DNA of 64,000 nucleotides from Argyresthia goedartella. Its lineage: Eukaryota > Arthropoda > Insecta > Lepidoptera > Argyresthiidae. Positions 8,720 through 20,147 of the stretch are shown piece after piece. The stretch spans positions 4,042,501 through 4,106,500 of the forward strand of contig OX463820.1 of NCBI GenBank assembly GCA_949825045.1, written 5' to 3'. The first letter of the stretch is position 1; each line of letters starts with the position of its first letter. The translations under genes and the position numbers were made by a program. The notes beneath the pieces were generated by a model that did not search any database, was not told the DNA's origin, and saw only the letters and a list, made by a program, of their open reading frames with translations.

Positions 8720-11591
8720 ATGTTTTATACCACCGCTATGCCTAGCACAAAGCCCTTTCGTGTTAGTTTATTTAATGCTGGCTCACTGAATACTGGTCAC
8801 GACGAATTCATAGTAACTATGTCCAACCTGTCTCCTGACTTAGCGGCAATAAATGAGACCTGGCTTCATGAGGGTCAAGAGGGCTGCGCACCCGTCGTGC
8901 CTGGTTATCGTCTGCGTCACACCCCGCGGCCACGCGGGACGCTTGCGCGCGGTGGTGGCGTCGGCTTCTATGTGAAGCGCGGCGTCGCGGCCCGGCTCTG
9001 CTCGCTCCCCCCCGCGCCAGCGGATACCCCCGCCGCTGCGGTTGAGCAGATGTTTATGCAAGTCAACATCGGGGGAAAAAAACTTTTAATCGGCACGGCT
9101 TACCGGCCACGCTGGGTTGGCGCTGTCACTTTGTTTGATGCGATTACAGACTCGTTGTCTTCTATGACTGATCACGATAGTGTCTTACTGTTAGGTGACT
9201 TTAACATTAACGTGGCTGACAATCGCGACCCAAATTTTTCCCGGTTGACGGAGTTTTTGACATCACTGAAATTGACACAAATTGTGGACCGACCGACCCA
9301 TTTCACAGACCATAGTGAGACGACTATTGACTTGATATGTACTGACGCGCGGATTCGTGGGACCGACGTTCATCACATACCAGACCTAGGCCGGCATGCG
9401 TTCCTTACCGCCGACCTCGACGTTAAAAAGAAAAAGCCTCAACCTAGGTATGTGACATATCGACCCATAACTGACATAGATCGCGATCAATTTGACAAAG
9501 ACCGAGACTCATTAGACTGGGATAGTATTTTACTACTGGACAACGTGGACGATATGTTACAACTTTTTACTCGACTTAAGAGACCTATTTGACCGACACG
9601 CGCCCATACGGACTATAGTTGTGAGGGATGCTCCTAAACCATGGCTCACGAACAACGTGCGTTTGATATTGCGCCTACGAGACGAAGCACATAGGAAGTA
9701 CAATGCTACAAGGCTAGAATGGCACAGAAAGACTACCTAGAGTTAAAACACCTGGTGCTGTCTGCCTTGTATCATGAAAAATGTGCTTTTTTCGAGGCGC
9801 ACGTAAATCGTTGCTGTTCCGACCCGAGACGTTTGTGGAAGACCCTCAAGCGAATAGTTCTGCCGGGCAAGCGGAATGCGGAGCTACCCTCACACTATAA
9901 CGACCCTGATATGATTAATGACCACTTTCTTAATGTTCCAGGAAAACCCGACGTGACTATGTCACAGCTTACTTACTTTGAGTTTAACCGACACCATAGG
10001 TCTTCTAACTTCACTCTAAACACTTTGACTCCTTTGGCTGTATCGAAGATTCTGACGAAAATCAAGACAAATGCTACCGGACTCGACTATATTAACATCG
10101 ACATGCTGCGGACACTACCGATCTTGACTGACATGGTTAATCGCAGCATACTGACCAACACTTTCCCGACTGACTGGAAAACTGCAAAGGTTACCCCACT
10201 CCCTAAAATTCCTAATCCCGTTCATATCTCCGATCTCCGTCCCATCAGTATCCTTCTCTGTCTCTCCAAGATAATAGAGAGGGCAGTGTGTGCTCAGCTG
10301 TCGGGATATTTGGAGGGAAATGGCATACTACCGGAATTGCAATCAGGCTTCAGGAAGGGTAGAGGGACTTCAACAGTCCTTATAGACAACATCCTGTCGG
10401 GGCTTGACCAAGGTAGAAGCACAATTCTGGTGTTGCTAGATTTTTCCCGAGCTTTTGACTGTCTAAGCGCGCCCCTCTTATTATCGAAAATGTCCTATTA
10501 TGGTTTTGACATTACCACGGTGAAGTGGTTTGACAGCTACCTCTCGGGCCGTGCGCAGGTTGTTGGATTGGATGGTACTATGTTGTTTTCCTCGAAAAAG
10601 CGCTTAACAAGGGGTGTGCCTCAAGGGTCGATATTAGGCCCCCTTTTGTTTATTCTTTACACAGCAGATATAGTTTCTGTCGTGGAGAGCAGCATGTGCC
10701 ATCTCTACGCAGATGATACCCAGCTGTATATATCATCCGTTCCTTCCGACATCAACACTGCAGTCCAATCCATAAATAACGATCTAGAGCGGGTGGCGTC
10801 ATGGTCTGAGAGGAGCTGTAGTGCTAAACCCTAGTAAATCTAAGTACATGATCCTTGGTACAAAATGTCAGATCCATAATACTGTCCAAGCCCTAGCCCC
10901 CAATGATATAGCTATCAGGGGTGACCCAGTGGAAAGGGTCGTAGAAGCGAAAAATCTTGGGTTGTTGATGGACGGTGAGCTTCGATTCGAAAATCATATC
11001 AGAAACGTAGTCAGCAATTGTTTCTACCGCCTTAAGATTATTTATAATATACGTGATTACCTTAGCACTGATTTGCGTGTCAGGCTAAGTGAATCATTGA
11101 TATATGTCGTATATGGTAGCTGTATACTTGGTCGGTCGAAAACGTTAATTCAACGTGTGCAAAACGCATGTATACGTTTTTGTTTCAAAATTCCTCCTAG
11201 ATCCCATATCACCCCATATTTGGATGCAGCAAAACTTCTGAACATGGAAGCTCGTCGGCATTTATACCTAGCCAAACTACTCTTTGGTGTAATACACACG
11301 GAAACCCCACCCTACTTGTACACCAAGATAAAATGGGCGACCAGGCAACGTGGCGTGCACAAGCTTAGAATTCTTACACCGGCGCATCGAACGGCGACTT
11401 TCCGCGGGAGTTTCAGATTTGCGGCATCTAAGTGTTGGAATGATATTCCCCCTCCAGTCCGTGAAGCGGCTAGTAGGTGTGCCTTTGGGCGGAAACTCAG
11501 AGCACATTTGCTTGATCAGCAGAGACTACTTCTCCCCCCCTTACCAACTTCACGCCGCAATAAGACGTGGGACCAAAAACCCAACACTTAA
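8720..11591 (+). pseudogene. LINE-A ORF2: endonuclease plus reverse transcriptase, two frameshifts
   Basis: The frame starts at an ATG (8720). The first part (8720-9592) is an apurinic-like endonuclease/exonuclease/phosphatase domain: SLFNAGSLNTGHDEF, INETWLHEG (catalytic Glu) and LLGDFNINV (catalytic Asp/Asn). The usual final SDH motif reads LGRHAF here. Near 9575 the frame shifts, and the second part (to 10834) carries the RT: DFSRAFDCL, GVPQGSILGPLLF, LYADDTQLY. A second shift near 10815 leads into the thumb and C-terminus (LNPSKSKYM ... to 11591). The two frameshifts make it non-functional as read. Assembly error in both places is possible but less likely. Divergence from unit 1 in the overlapping C-terminus is under about 1 percent. 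Confidence 0.9.
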
Positions 11592-12022
11592 ATTTATTAC
11601 AAATTACAAAAATTACAAAATTATTGAAAAGTTGGATTAAAAAGCGCGGGCCATGTTTATTTATTTAACTTTTTGTATGTATCATATATAACAGCCATAT
11701 CTATATTTACTATTTATCTATATCTATATTTATTGTTACCTATTTTTTATATTTATGTATTTATGGCTTGTACCACGCCACGGTCTGGGACGTTCGCGAG
11801 GTAACACTTGGCGCTGACTGAAAATCAGCGTTGAAGGCCTGGCCTTCAACATAATGCTGAGTCAGACGCCATTTATAATGACAGTGGCACACTACGACTG
11901 TCATTTCATTTTATTATATGTGTCATTTGTTATTTTTCATCTCTGTGTTTTGTTTCTTTGTTGTAATTTTAGTGTGTTCACTGTCTTTATAATAAATGTT
12001 TCTTTCTTTCTTTTTTCTTTCT

Positions 12023-12238
12023 AAGTTAGAAACTAAAAAAAAAACGATTTCAAGTTCAAGCTCTATTTCTTCCTACCCGGTCGAGATGCGAATGATGACG
12101 GGTCTCTGTACATAAAAAGTGCTCATCAAAACTTTTGCTGCACGGAACCCGAAACCAACACGTCGTTTATTATATTTTTTATTATTTTATTGTTGATTTT
12201 TAACAGCTATGAAAATTATTTTCAAAAGATATTTTCGT
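12023..12238. other. Spacer between LINE-A and LINE-B
   Basis: AT-rich sequence with no gene, matching 995-1210 of unit 1. It holds CTACCCGGTCGAGATGCGAATGATGACGGG-like DNA of unknown origin. Confidence 0.5.
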
Positions 12239-13019
12239 TGATATATTTCATTCTTATTTAAAGAATTTTGGATCATAAGGAATAGAATACCATACAAAAT
12301 TCGCCTAATGCTCTGCTATGCACTAGGAGATTCAGTAATAACTTACGGCCTCTCCAGCTACGGACGTACTTACAGCACATACCTTAGCTCAATCCTAAAA
12401 CTACAGACTAGATTACTTAAAATAATTGCCCCAACTCAGATCAAAAACAACCATGAGGACGACGATCTCCAACTTTTTAGGCACTGTGGTGTGGAGTAAT
12501 ACCAGTCACTGACAAAGTTAACTATTGCCTCCTCAACGAGCAGTTCTTTGACTACAAAGACAGTCAGAAAATCAATCACTCTGTAGTGACCAGGCGAATG
12601 GCGCAAGGTAAACTGGTTACCGAGCGCGCAAACAATAGCTATGGCCGGCGGACGAGCTCATACATGATGACGCGATTAATAAACACCTTACCTCCCGACA
12701 TTAGAGACTCGATCAGTCAAACTAATATCAAAGTTAAACTCAAATCACACTTTACAGAAAAACTAGAAAGACGGAATAGTTCTTGAGAAATGTACCTACT
12801 AATAATATTGAATTTTAAAATTATGTCATTGAATGTCATGAATCCTATTGAATATTATGTAATTGATTTATTAATGATGTTATTGAATATTTATAATAAT
12901 GCTATTGCTTACTTAAATACGATAATTAATGAGTAGATCACACCAAACACAATCCCCAGTGGTTTAAGTGGTGTTCCCATAATGCTTCACTATCTAAATT
13001 TTTGTGTAAATACATTAAT
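12239..13019 (+). mobile_element. LINE-B 3' fragment (unit 2)
   Basis: Copy of 1211-1990. Frames 12308-12499 and 12586-12786 carry the same RT C-terminal pieces in two registers. Both units therefore share the same frameshift, which predates the duplication. Confidence 0.65.
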
Positions 13020-13128
13020 ATTAAAAAAAGAAAAAAGGTTCTATTTTTTTATATTTATTTATTTAATTAATGACATATTAAAAATAACAGAGTTACATAC
13101 TTGAACACCATTTAAACCACTGAGGTTT

Positions 13129-14478
13129 GTGTGTGGTGTTATCTACTCATTATACAGTACCAACGTCTCCATAGTTACCGGCTCCCGCTTCCTAGGAGGC
13201 TACATAGGGACAGGAGGGGACGACTTCGTAAAAAATAATGTAACCGAATGGATATCTATCATCGAGAAACTCACAACAATCTGCAAAAACTCACCTCAAG
13301 CCGCTTACACTGCCCTAACTAAAGCAGCTCAGTTTAAATGGTCCTTCCTACTACGTGTCTTAAAAAATGCAGAAGAACTTTTTGAACCCTTAACTAACAC
13401 ATTACACGACAAATTCATACCAACACTAATCGGAGGCGAAATCACAAAACTTGAAACCCAGATATTTACCCTCCCAGTCCACAAAGGCGGACTTGCCCTT
13501 TCTGACCCCTTCAACACACCAAACCGTGCATACCAAATCTCAAAACAGGGATCTACAATACTTTCAACAGCCCTAACCGAGATGAAATACATAAACCTGG
13601 CTGAACACTACAATTCTTTGCGTGACGCAAGAAAGGAAGGAAAGAAGGAAAAAGAAACATACGAGAACGAAACTCTAGAAAGCATTCTAACAAAATTACC
13701 ATCCAAAAAGAAAAGAGCAATAGAAAGATCAATAGCGAAAAAAATGAAAACAAAAACATCAACATGGCTTTCAGTAATACCGACAAGAAAAGACAACTTC
13801 GACTTATCACCCCACGAATTTAGAGATGCCCTGGCCATAAGTTACCACCGCACACCAATCCCCATGCCTGCGACTTGCGACGGCTGCGGCAATGACAACT
13901 TCAACGTGGACCACGCCTTGTGCTGCAAAACAGGTGGCCTTATCACACGCAGACATAACGAAATAAGGGATCTTTTCTGTGAACTGTGCCAGCAAGCCTG
14001 GGGAAACGTCACGAAAGAGCCAGTCATCTCCGAAGGCGATACTGGGCTGCGCGGAGACTTGGCTTGTCGGGGGGTATGGATTGCCCAGAGGGAGGCGTTA
14101 TTTGATATCCGTGTCATAGACACCGACGCTCCCTCCCACGCATCACGCCCCGTAGCGGCTGTCCTTCGTTCAGCTGAAGAAGAAAAGAAAAGGAAGTACT
14201 GCGACCCATGCGAGACGCGCCACACCACCTTCACCCCTTTAGTAACCTCTGTCGACGGAGTTTTTGCTCCACAAATGAGATCATTCACTAAACACCTCGC
14301 CGAAACGTTGGCGGACCGCTGGAACCGGACCCCTGTCACAATAATGGGCTGGCTACGAGCAAGAATTCAAACCGCCATCATCAGGGCTAGCAGCATGTGC
14401 ATCCGCGGCACCCGCCGTAGGTGGAATCGCACAGGCCTATATGAGGATGGAGCGGCAGTCCCACACGTCTTGAACTGA
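13129..14478 (+). CDS. RLE-1 retroelement protein: RT thumb, CCHC knuckle and restriction-like endonuclease (unit 2)
   Basis: The frame is uninterrupted for 449 codons but has no plausible ATG start, so it is the 3' half of a longer ORF. Residues 1-150 resemble the region after the RT active site (FTLPVHKGGLALSD). A zinc knuckle follows: C250, C253, H262 and C265/C266 in CDGCGNDNFNVDHALC. Then comes RHNEIRD (275-281) and a PD-(D/E)xK-like core with D310 in LRGDLACRGVW and D326 in ALFDIRV. A basic C-terminus contains WLRARIQTAIIRASSM. A CCHC knuckle directly before a restriction-like nuclease is the layout of site-specific LINE groups such as R2, NeSL and Hero. The exact family is not certain. 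A second, different relative (RLE-2) is in the palindrome arms. Confidence 0.75.
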   Translation: MCGVIYSLYSTNVSIVTGSRFLGGYIGTGGDDFVKNNVTEWISIIEKLTTICKNSPQAAYTALTKAAQFKWSFLLRVLKNAEELFEPLTNTLHDKFIPTLIGGEITKLETQIFTLPVHKGGLALSDPFNTPNRAYQISKQGSTILSTALTEMKYINLAEHYNSLRDARKEGKKEKETYENETLESILTKLPSKKKRAIERSIAKKMKTKTSTWLSVIPTRKDNFDLSPHEFRDALAISYHRTPIPMPATCDGCGNDNFNVDHALCCKTGGLITRRHNEIRDLFCELCQQAWGNVTKEPVISEGDTGLRGDLACRGVWIAQREALFDIRVIDTDAPSHASRPVAAVLRSAEEEKKRKYCDPCETRHTTFTPLVTSVDGVFAPQMRSFTKHLAETLADRWNRTPVTIMGWLRARIQTAIIRASSMCIRGTRRRWNRTGLYEDGAAVPHVLN

Positions 14479-14787
14479 ATATCTTATTTATATTCTCTGT
14501 ACTTATTTTCATGAATCTTTTGCTTAATAAATAAAAAAAAAATATAAAGTGATAAGGTACAGTATTTATGGCTATATCTAAATTAAAGTAAGCCATATTC
14601 AATTAAAGTTCAGGAAAGAGTGTGCAGTTCTCAAGTAGTATTCAACCCTTATAATTATAAAAATATAAATAAAAAATACACTTAGGAAATTGAAATATGC
14701 ATGAGGCGATTTTTGCCGACTAATACCCGACTGGTCAGTTATCCCGACTAGTCGGCCCATCCCTAATTATTATTATTTTATCGGCAG

Positions 14788-14985
14788 GGCTACAATTACT
14801 TAATGAATATGACAACGCCAACTGCGGGCTTCCCCAACGTGTGGCCGTTCCAGAAGGCGCGAGTGGATATCGACCTGACCGTCAACAAGAACAACATCAC
14901 TATGGCCCGCGGCTATATTTACGTGAGCTTCGTGCAGAAGAAAATCAAAATTGCAAATCTCCCGCAAGCACAGCCCAAGCCATGA
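14788..14985 (+). CDS. Host-like terminal coding exon (unit 2)
   Basis: Copy of 3700-3897 with the same TCGGCAG acceptor, the same frame and the same 65 codons. I found no difference in the coding bases by eye. See the unit 1 entry for the family argument. Between this exon and the upstream end of unit 2 (7813) there is only transposon sequence. Any preceding exon must lie at least 7 kb away across the duplication junction, or the exon is an orphan. Confidence 0.55.
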   Translation, partial: GYNYLMNMTTPTAGFPNVWPFQKARVDIDLTVNKNNITMARGYIYVSFVQKKIKIANLPQAQPKP

Positions 14986-15428
14986 CTAGTAGCAAAACCT
15001 AAATACATGAGTCGATTTCAAAAAACACAATTTCATCGTACAATTCCTTGGTCTCACTGTATAACTACATACCTAATATTATGTACCTGTTGCCGACTTC
15101 ATAAACTCATTTATCTAAACACGTATCATAAACCCTCTTTACTGCGTTCAAAAACCGCACGTTACGATCAGCATTATGTTAAACTACTTGGTAAAAACTC
15201 GTTTCGTATCTGGAAAACTACACATTATGGTCATTATGTGTAGTTTTTCTACATATAATGACATTCAAATTTCGAACGCCGACGCCCGCCTGCGTGAAGT
15301 TGGTACTAAAGAACAAGCTAAACAACTGCAGAGCCACAATGCCGGTCAAACATGCGGTTCCTGAACACATCAAAGAGAGCTTATGATATGTGTGTAGATA
15401 AACTAGTGTATGTAACTGTACATAATTA
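14986..15428. other. Downstream flank of the exon (unit 2)
   Basis: Equivalent to 3898-4408 but about 68 bp shorter, because only one copy of the TGACATTCAAATTTCGAACG segment is present. No gene recognised. Confidence 0.6.
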
Positions 15429-15508
15429 GGCATTAGAACTCTCGAGTGATGTTATTATGAAACTCGCCTTCGGCTCGTTTCATAAACCCACTCTCGAGTT
15501 TTAATGCC
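15429..15508. mobile_element. Foldback element, 80 bp (unit 2)
   Basis: Same hairpin as 4409-4488, conserved without visible change. Confidence 0.6.
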
Positions 15509-15594
15509 CTCCATTATGCAGCAGTCACATAAACTACTATTATTTGCTTAATATTATTTATAATATTAAAATAGAAAATTAAGGGAAACATTAA

Positions 15595-15835
15595 GCTGCA
15601 CATCAAAAATACTGATGTGCACAGCAAATATAAGTGCAAAATACGCGGTAGCTTAGGTGAATGGTAAAGGGGGTGAGCGAAGCGAAGCCCCGTTTATCCT
15701 TCGTGTTAGGTTCAACATGTAAGAACAACAAAAATACTTAAAACATAAACTTAAGTACTCCTTAAATGTTTAAAACATAAAAAGTGTTTTTGTTGATCCT
15801 TTTTTGCTGCGCAAATCAGTATTTTTGATGTGCTA
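15595..15835 (+). mobile_element. TTAA-flanked MITE (unit 2)
   Basis: Copy of 4575-4815 with TTAA at 15591-15594 and 15836-15839. Both copies were inherited through the segmental duplication, not inserted independently. Confidence 0.75.
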
Positions 15836-15942
15836 TTAAATACTAGCCTTAAATGAAACCCTTCTATCACCAGCATCCTCACACCAATAATATAATTGCA
15901 AAATTAAAACGAAGAGTCTTATTCTGCTACTTTTCTTTCCTA

Positions 15943-16437
15943 TACAAATCTGTTTGTCTTAGCTACGGTCTTGACAATAAAAACATGACGCCTGTTGAAA
16001 TGAAATATTATTAAATGTAGTATAGGATGTATACGTTTAGATAATCTTCCATATGAAAAATATAAAAGAATCAAAAAATATTATATGCTCATAACGTGCA
16101 AAGAAGTGTAGATGAAGTCATAGAACTTGCAATGTTGGATAACTCTGCTCAGATCCTTAAATGCCCGGTCAAAAAAACATGTCTCTTAAAGCACTATTTT
16201 ATTGTGAAACGAGACTACAGTGACGAAAACATAATACATTTGTCAAGTGCATTTCTCAACTAAGATTTCCTGAGGTATTTGAATGCCATGAATACAAATC
16301 TGTTTGTCTTAGCTACGGTCTTGGCAATAAAAACATGAACTGACGCCTGTTGAAATGAAATATTATTAAATGTAGTATAGGATGTATACGTTTAGATAAT
16401 CTTCCATATGAAAAATATAAAAGAATCAAAAAATATT
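15943..16437 (+). repeat. Direct-repeat cassette (unit 2)
   Basis: Copy of 4923-5417 with the two 140-bp repeats and the short central frame. The central frame shows one substitution (ATG to ATA late in the frame), and the frame remains open. Confidence 0.55.
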
Positions 16438-17797
16438 AAACGAAAGCAAAGCATTTAATTAAAACAACTGGGGGACAACAAGCGAATGCGATTCCTCTTG
16501 GTTACCCCAGGGGAACATCACAGGGGGACCACGAATACGTCGCGAAATACAGGGTGTCCAGTAGATCGGTGCAAGGACTTAAACCAAAGTTAGTACAGAC
16601 CATTTGAAACCATTTGATTCAAACATACATGGTGAAGTCTTACCGTTAAATTTTTATTGATAATTTAGTGTTTTTGAAAAAAAATCCAGATTTTCACAGT
16701 TAAGTGATTATCATTGCAAAAACTAAACAATAATTGGATTATTTTACAATAGATTCTAATAAATCACTTAAAAGGCATTCCAATAAATCTTGATTTGTGC
16801 ATCAGCTACGTCAGACTTGGTTTTTACAGACCATTGCAGAGCACGGCAAGTTTGAATCATCAATAAAATACGTTTTTCGGACATAATTTAACAAAAACAA
16901 GTGAAAGCTTTTTATGTGCAAATCTTAGGTATTATTGACGTAGGACACACATTCTTGAAGGTCCTACTTACCAGTTTGAGGGAAAAAAATAAACTTTTTA
17001 GACAGTCTTTTTAATTATTTTTATGCTATTCATGCTCGAAATGAGATAATCTTAAGTGGTCCCCACACAAATAATCTTAAGTGGTCATCCATATAAACTC
17101 AATTTGAAGATTGATGATTTTAGGTTTCCTTCTTACGTTACACTGCTGCAGCTATGTATGTATAGCTAGTCTATGGTATAGCTATAGGTATGTTTTTGTT
17201 AGACTTAGTGCTTTCACTCGCCGCCAGACGGCTATGGCCGTAAAGGTAGACTGATGTCTCTAAATCAAGACTAATAATGTACTCAGTGGTCGTCGTACTG
17301 ACAACGCAGCGCATCACCCTCCCTCCCGCGTCGTCTCTTGTTCGTTGATCAGTTGAAACGTCGCGCCCGACGACGCATTAGGGTAATGGGGCATGTAATA
17401 TAAAATATATGGAAAACGACGCAGCGAGGACGCTGCGAAGACGCAACGCACTAATGGTACAATTGCACGATATGCTGCGCCGCACTGCGCTGGAATGTCG
17501 CTCCGTCGTGCGTTGAGCATCGCAGTACCCCTCCCCGCCTCGTCTCCAATGCCCGTGTGGCATGTCGCTCAGATTTGTTTATAGAACTACCAAGCGTCAG
17601 CTGAGATTTTTCCAATGAACATTACGTGTAATCACATGTTATCCACCTGTTGCAGCAGAGCAGAGAAGAATTCTAACGTATTGCTGTCTATCACTAAACT
17701 GGTCTAAACTTGATTGACGTTTGGAAGTAATCATTTGATACATCTAGTTTTACCAGGGTTTTACAGTAAATTATTAACTGTGACTGAAGTCAAGGTT
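16438..17797. other. Non-coding repeat-derived sequence (unit 2)
   Basis: Counterpart of 5418-6778, with small indels (for example near 16912 and 17091). No gene seen. Confidence 0.5.
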
Positions 17798-18229
17798 AAA
17801 AGACATCATTAACATCACCAAAATCTTCTTTTGTTTTTAAATTTTGATAAACAAATGAAGTATCATCAGCAAACAACACTATGCCAGTCAGTTTCACAAC
17901 CATAAATTGCAGATCGTTAATAATGGTTCAATATGAAACCTTGTGGAACGCCGATTTTACACACGATCCATCAGATTAAACGCCTTTTGAATTATTTTGC
18001 TTACGTATGATCTTAGTAAATCTAACGCTTTATTTCTAACTCCGTAATGATTTAATTTCATTAGTAGCGTATCGTGATCAACACAATAAAATGCCTTCGA
18101 CAGATCGCAAAAAACGCCGATATCATCCTGTGCAGCCTCCCATGCAGAGAAAAAATAAGATATAATGATAAAGCCTTCCTGCCTCCGTAGTCGATTTAAC
18201 CCTAGTGCAACCGTATTGTATGGCGTTGA
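17798..18229 (-). pseudogene. LINE-C reverse transcriptase fragment (unit 2)
   Basis: Counterpart of 6779-7210. Relative to unit 1 it has CAATCAAATGCC changed to CAATAAAATGCC inside the first RT motif, which puts a stop in the minus-strand frame. It is continuing to decay. Confidence 0.8.
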
Positions 18230-18831
18230 GTTGTTATGTACGGTTTAAGTGTAAGAGCATTTGATGGAGAATGATATATTTAAATACTTTATTTAGTGCT
18301 GGAGATTTGGGGAGGGAAGTCGGCTGAATCAACAGTAACCGGTGCTCAAACACTTTGAATTGGGTAAAATAGTCTCAAATAGGACCGATTATCCACCCGT
18401 GGTCAGCAAGCGTCCCACCTCATAATCTATCTATCTACCCGTGGCACTACCGGTGGTACTTCTGATAGTATCAAATCTGAGTCAGCTATAGTCAGCTGCA
18501 CAAATTCAATTTTGTGTATAATATTTCTAGTATATGTTTTGTGTAAATAAAACCATACATATCCTTAGAAATGTAGTATATTTTTATTAAAACATCCTCC
18601 AAATTTATTAGCCTACAAGCAATCATTACAATTTGATCCAAGTAGCTCAAACAAAACAGCGAATAATTTTAGAAATATTCTGCGTTCACTTGACGACCTA
18701 TTCTTCTCGCAGACCTTCTAGGATTGGCACGAATAGTAAATCAAGGTTATCACTCCTTTTAGAACATAACGGGACGAAACATTCTTCACTTGAAAAACAA
18801 TTATGAAAAACAATTCGATTTTTAATATATC

Positions 18832-19071
18832 CTCACAACAATATTCAATCAATAAATTCGTTTTAATTAGGCAATCACTGATGTTTAGAACCAAACGGGC
18901 CTATTTGTGGTTTAGTCACTACTAGTATCAATCGGAAAGCACCCTACGTTTAGGCCTTTGATAAATTAACAATGTAACTTTACTTCCGACCGGTTTTTGC
19001 GAGTGAATCGAAAAAATATGGTGTTTAACCTCCAAGCCTGTTGTTTATTGCCGTGATATGACACGAGGGTT
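18832..19071. other. Arm sequence without a gene
   Basis: Mirrors about 40343-40590. It contains CCTCACAACAATATTCAATC and other AT-rich sequence. This is what follows the shared end of the tandem unit in its ancestral context. Confidence 0.5.
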
Positions 19072-19374
19072 TTGAGGTCCCTTGGTATTAAGCCAAAATT
19101 TTGGAAGGGATCCGTATCCAAACCGCGAGAATGGTTGGCCGATAGTCGGCCCCGCGATCGGCCCAGGTGGTTTGAACACTATTTCGGTTATAGCCAGAGT
19201 GTTTTCCACCCTCGTGTGAAGGAAGGGTCAAGGACCCGCCGAGTTGTTTGTCGTGGTACTGGTGTGGATAGTGGCGTGAGATTGAGTGATCCGCGGGGAA
19301 ACAGCCACGCATATGGTGGCCTCATGATTGGCTCCAATGGCTCCAATGGCTATCCAATGGGCCCGCAGTTGTAA
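19072..19374 (+). CDS. Open frame of 100 codons kept in both arms, unknown
   Basis: There is no ATG at the start, but the frame stays open from 19072 to TAA at 19372. It reads MGPQL at its end, and its inverted twin at 40040-40342 differs at one residue (K versus E near residue 8). It is rich in Arg, Gly and Pro. The opposite strand is also open for 74-95 codons, so openness may simply reflect GC-rich composition. It could be part of RLE-2 or another element. No function is proposed. Confidence 0.2.
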   Translation: MRSLGIKPKFWKGSVSKPREWLADSRPRDRPRWFEHYFGYSQSVFHPRVKEGSRTRRVVCRGTGVDSGVRLSDPRGNSHAYGGLMIGSNGSNGYPMGPQL

Positions 19375-19635
19375 CCGCCGCCCTGAGAGGTTCATTAATA
19401 ACTGACGTGATGTTTGTTAGACAGTTGACTTCACTCATACTTTGCACTCTTTGGTTGACTCGTCCGCTACTTTATTTTTTATTTGTAGGCAAAGAAATTT
19501 ATCTAATTACTCCTCTTGGTGACGTCACATTTACTTTTGGCGGAAAAAAATTTAACTTTGTTTTTTAAATAGACGCATTGAACAAAATCCAAGAATATTT
19601 AAAATGATTTTCTTAAAATGGTCTATATTTTTAAA

Positions 19636-19639
<4 letters not shown>

Positions 19640-19689
<50 letters not shown>

Positions 19690-19706
19690 ATTTATATATA
19701 TATATC
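19640..19706. repeat. (TA)n microsatellite, left arm
   Basis: More than 20 TA dinucleotides with TTATTT interruptions. The mirror in the right arm is at about 39712-39778. Replication slippage explains the length difference. Confidence 0.9.
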
Positions 19707-20147
19707 AGAAAACTGCAAGGCACATTGTGCGCGGAGGCCTTTGGTCGGCATCTCGATGCTGTGGTTGCGGGCAGCGCCCACGCGCGTGGCGGAGCGGGCG
19801 TAGCCTGTGGTCGGTGGCAACACCGCGGGCGGTGCTGTGCACTAACCATCCACATTGCAGCTTTCTGATGATATTAAAAAGAATAATTAAAATTTCGCAT
19901 ATCGGTAGAAGGGGGCTAATTGGAATTGAGGGCCTAATTGGAACCAATACAAATGCAGAGATTTGGATGCATTTTCTATTTGTTCCAATTTGCCCTGCTT
20001 TATGGGTCTGCATGCGACTGTTCATTATAGATATGAATAAGTAGAATAGTATGTATGAATGTCAACAAACTTCTAACAAGTGCCGGTCTCTCTCAAACAT
20101 TTTTTCAATCTATCTAAAAAAGATGTGTTTACAAACAAATAGTTACA
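19707..20147. other. GC-rich cassette and AT-rich flank
   Basis: 19720-19860 is a GC-rich block (GGCGGAGCGGGCGTAGCC, CACCGCGGGCGGTGC) that in one frame reads AEAFGRHLDAVVAG. Its sharp composition edges make it look exon-like, but there is no supporting partner exon. The mirror is at about 39555-39705. The rest is non-coding, with two copies of GGGCCTAATTGGAA-like words near 19915-19945. Confidence 0.35.

Larger units (their letters stand above)
7813..12022 (+). mobile_element. LINE-A, 5'-truncated non-LTR retrotransposon (4.2 kb)
   Basis: The order is ORF1 C-terminus (7818-8312), an inter-ORF gap (8313-8719), ORF2 with endonuclease and RT (8720-11591, frameshifted), a 3' UTR and a TTTC tail ending near 12022. 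The 5' end coincides exactly with the tandem-duplication junction. The start may therefore be either the original 5' truncation or a rearrangement breakpoint. YADDTQLY and GVPQGSILGPLLF in the RT fit the CR1/Jockey side of the LINE tree. The exact clade is not assignable by eye. Confidence 0.9.
7813..18831. repeat. Tandem segmental duplication, unit 2 (complete, 11,019 bp)
   Basis: The complete unit starts inside LINE-A ORF1 and ends at TTTAATATATC (18831). Everything from 11028 onward is repeated in unit 1. The left 3.2 kb (7813-11027) is seen once because unit 1 starts before the window. The final 425 bp (18407-18831) also form the outer end of the left palindrome arm, so this segment occurs three times in the window: 7390-7812, 18407-18831 and, inverted, about 40590-41005. 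Confidence 0.95.

Noticed and set aside
19604..20044. 146-codon frame with an IYIYIY run
   Set aside because: It is a translation of the TA microsatellite joined to a GC-rich cassette. Frame and length differ between arms.
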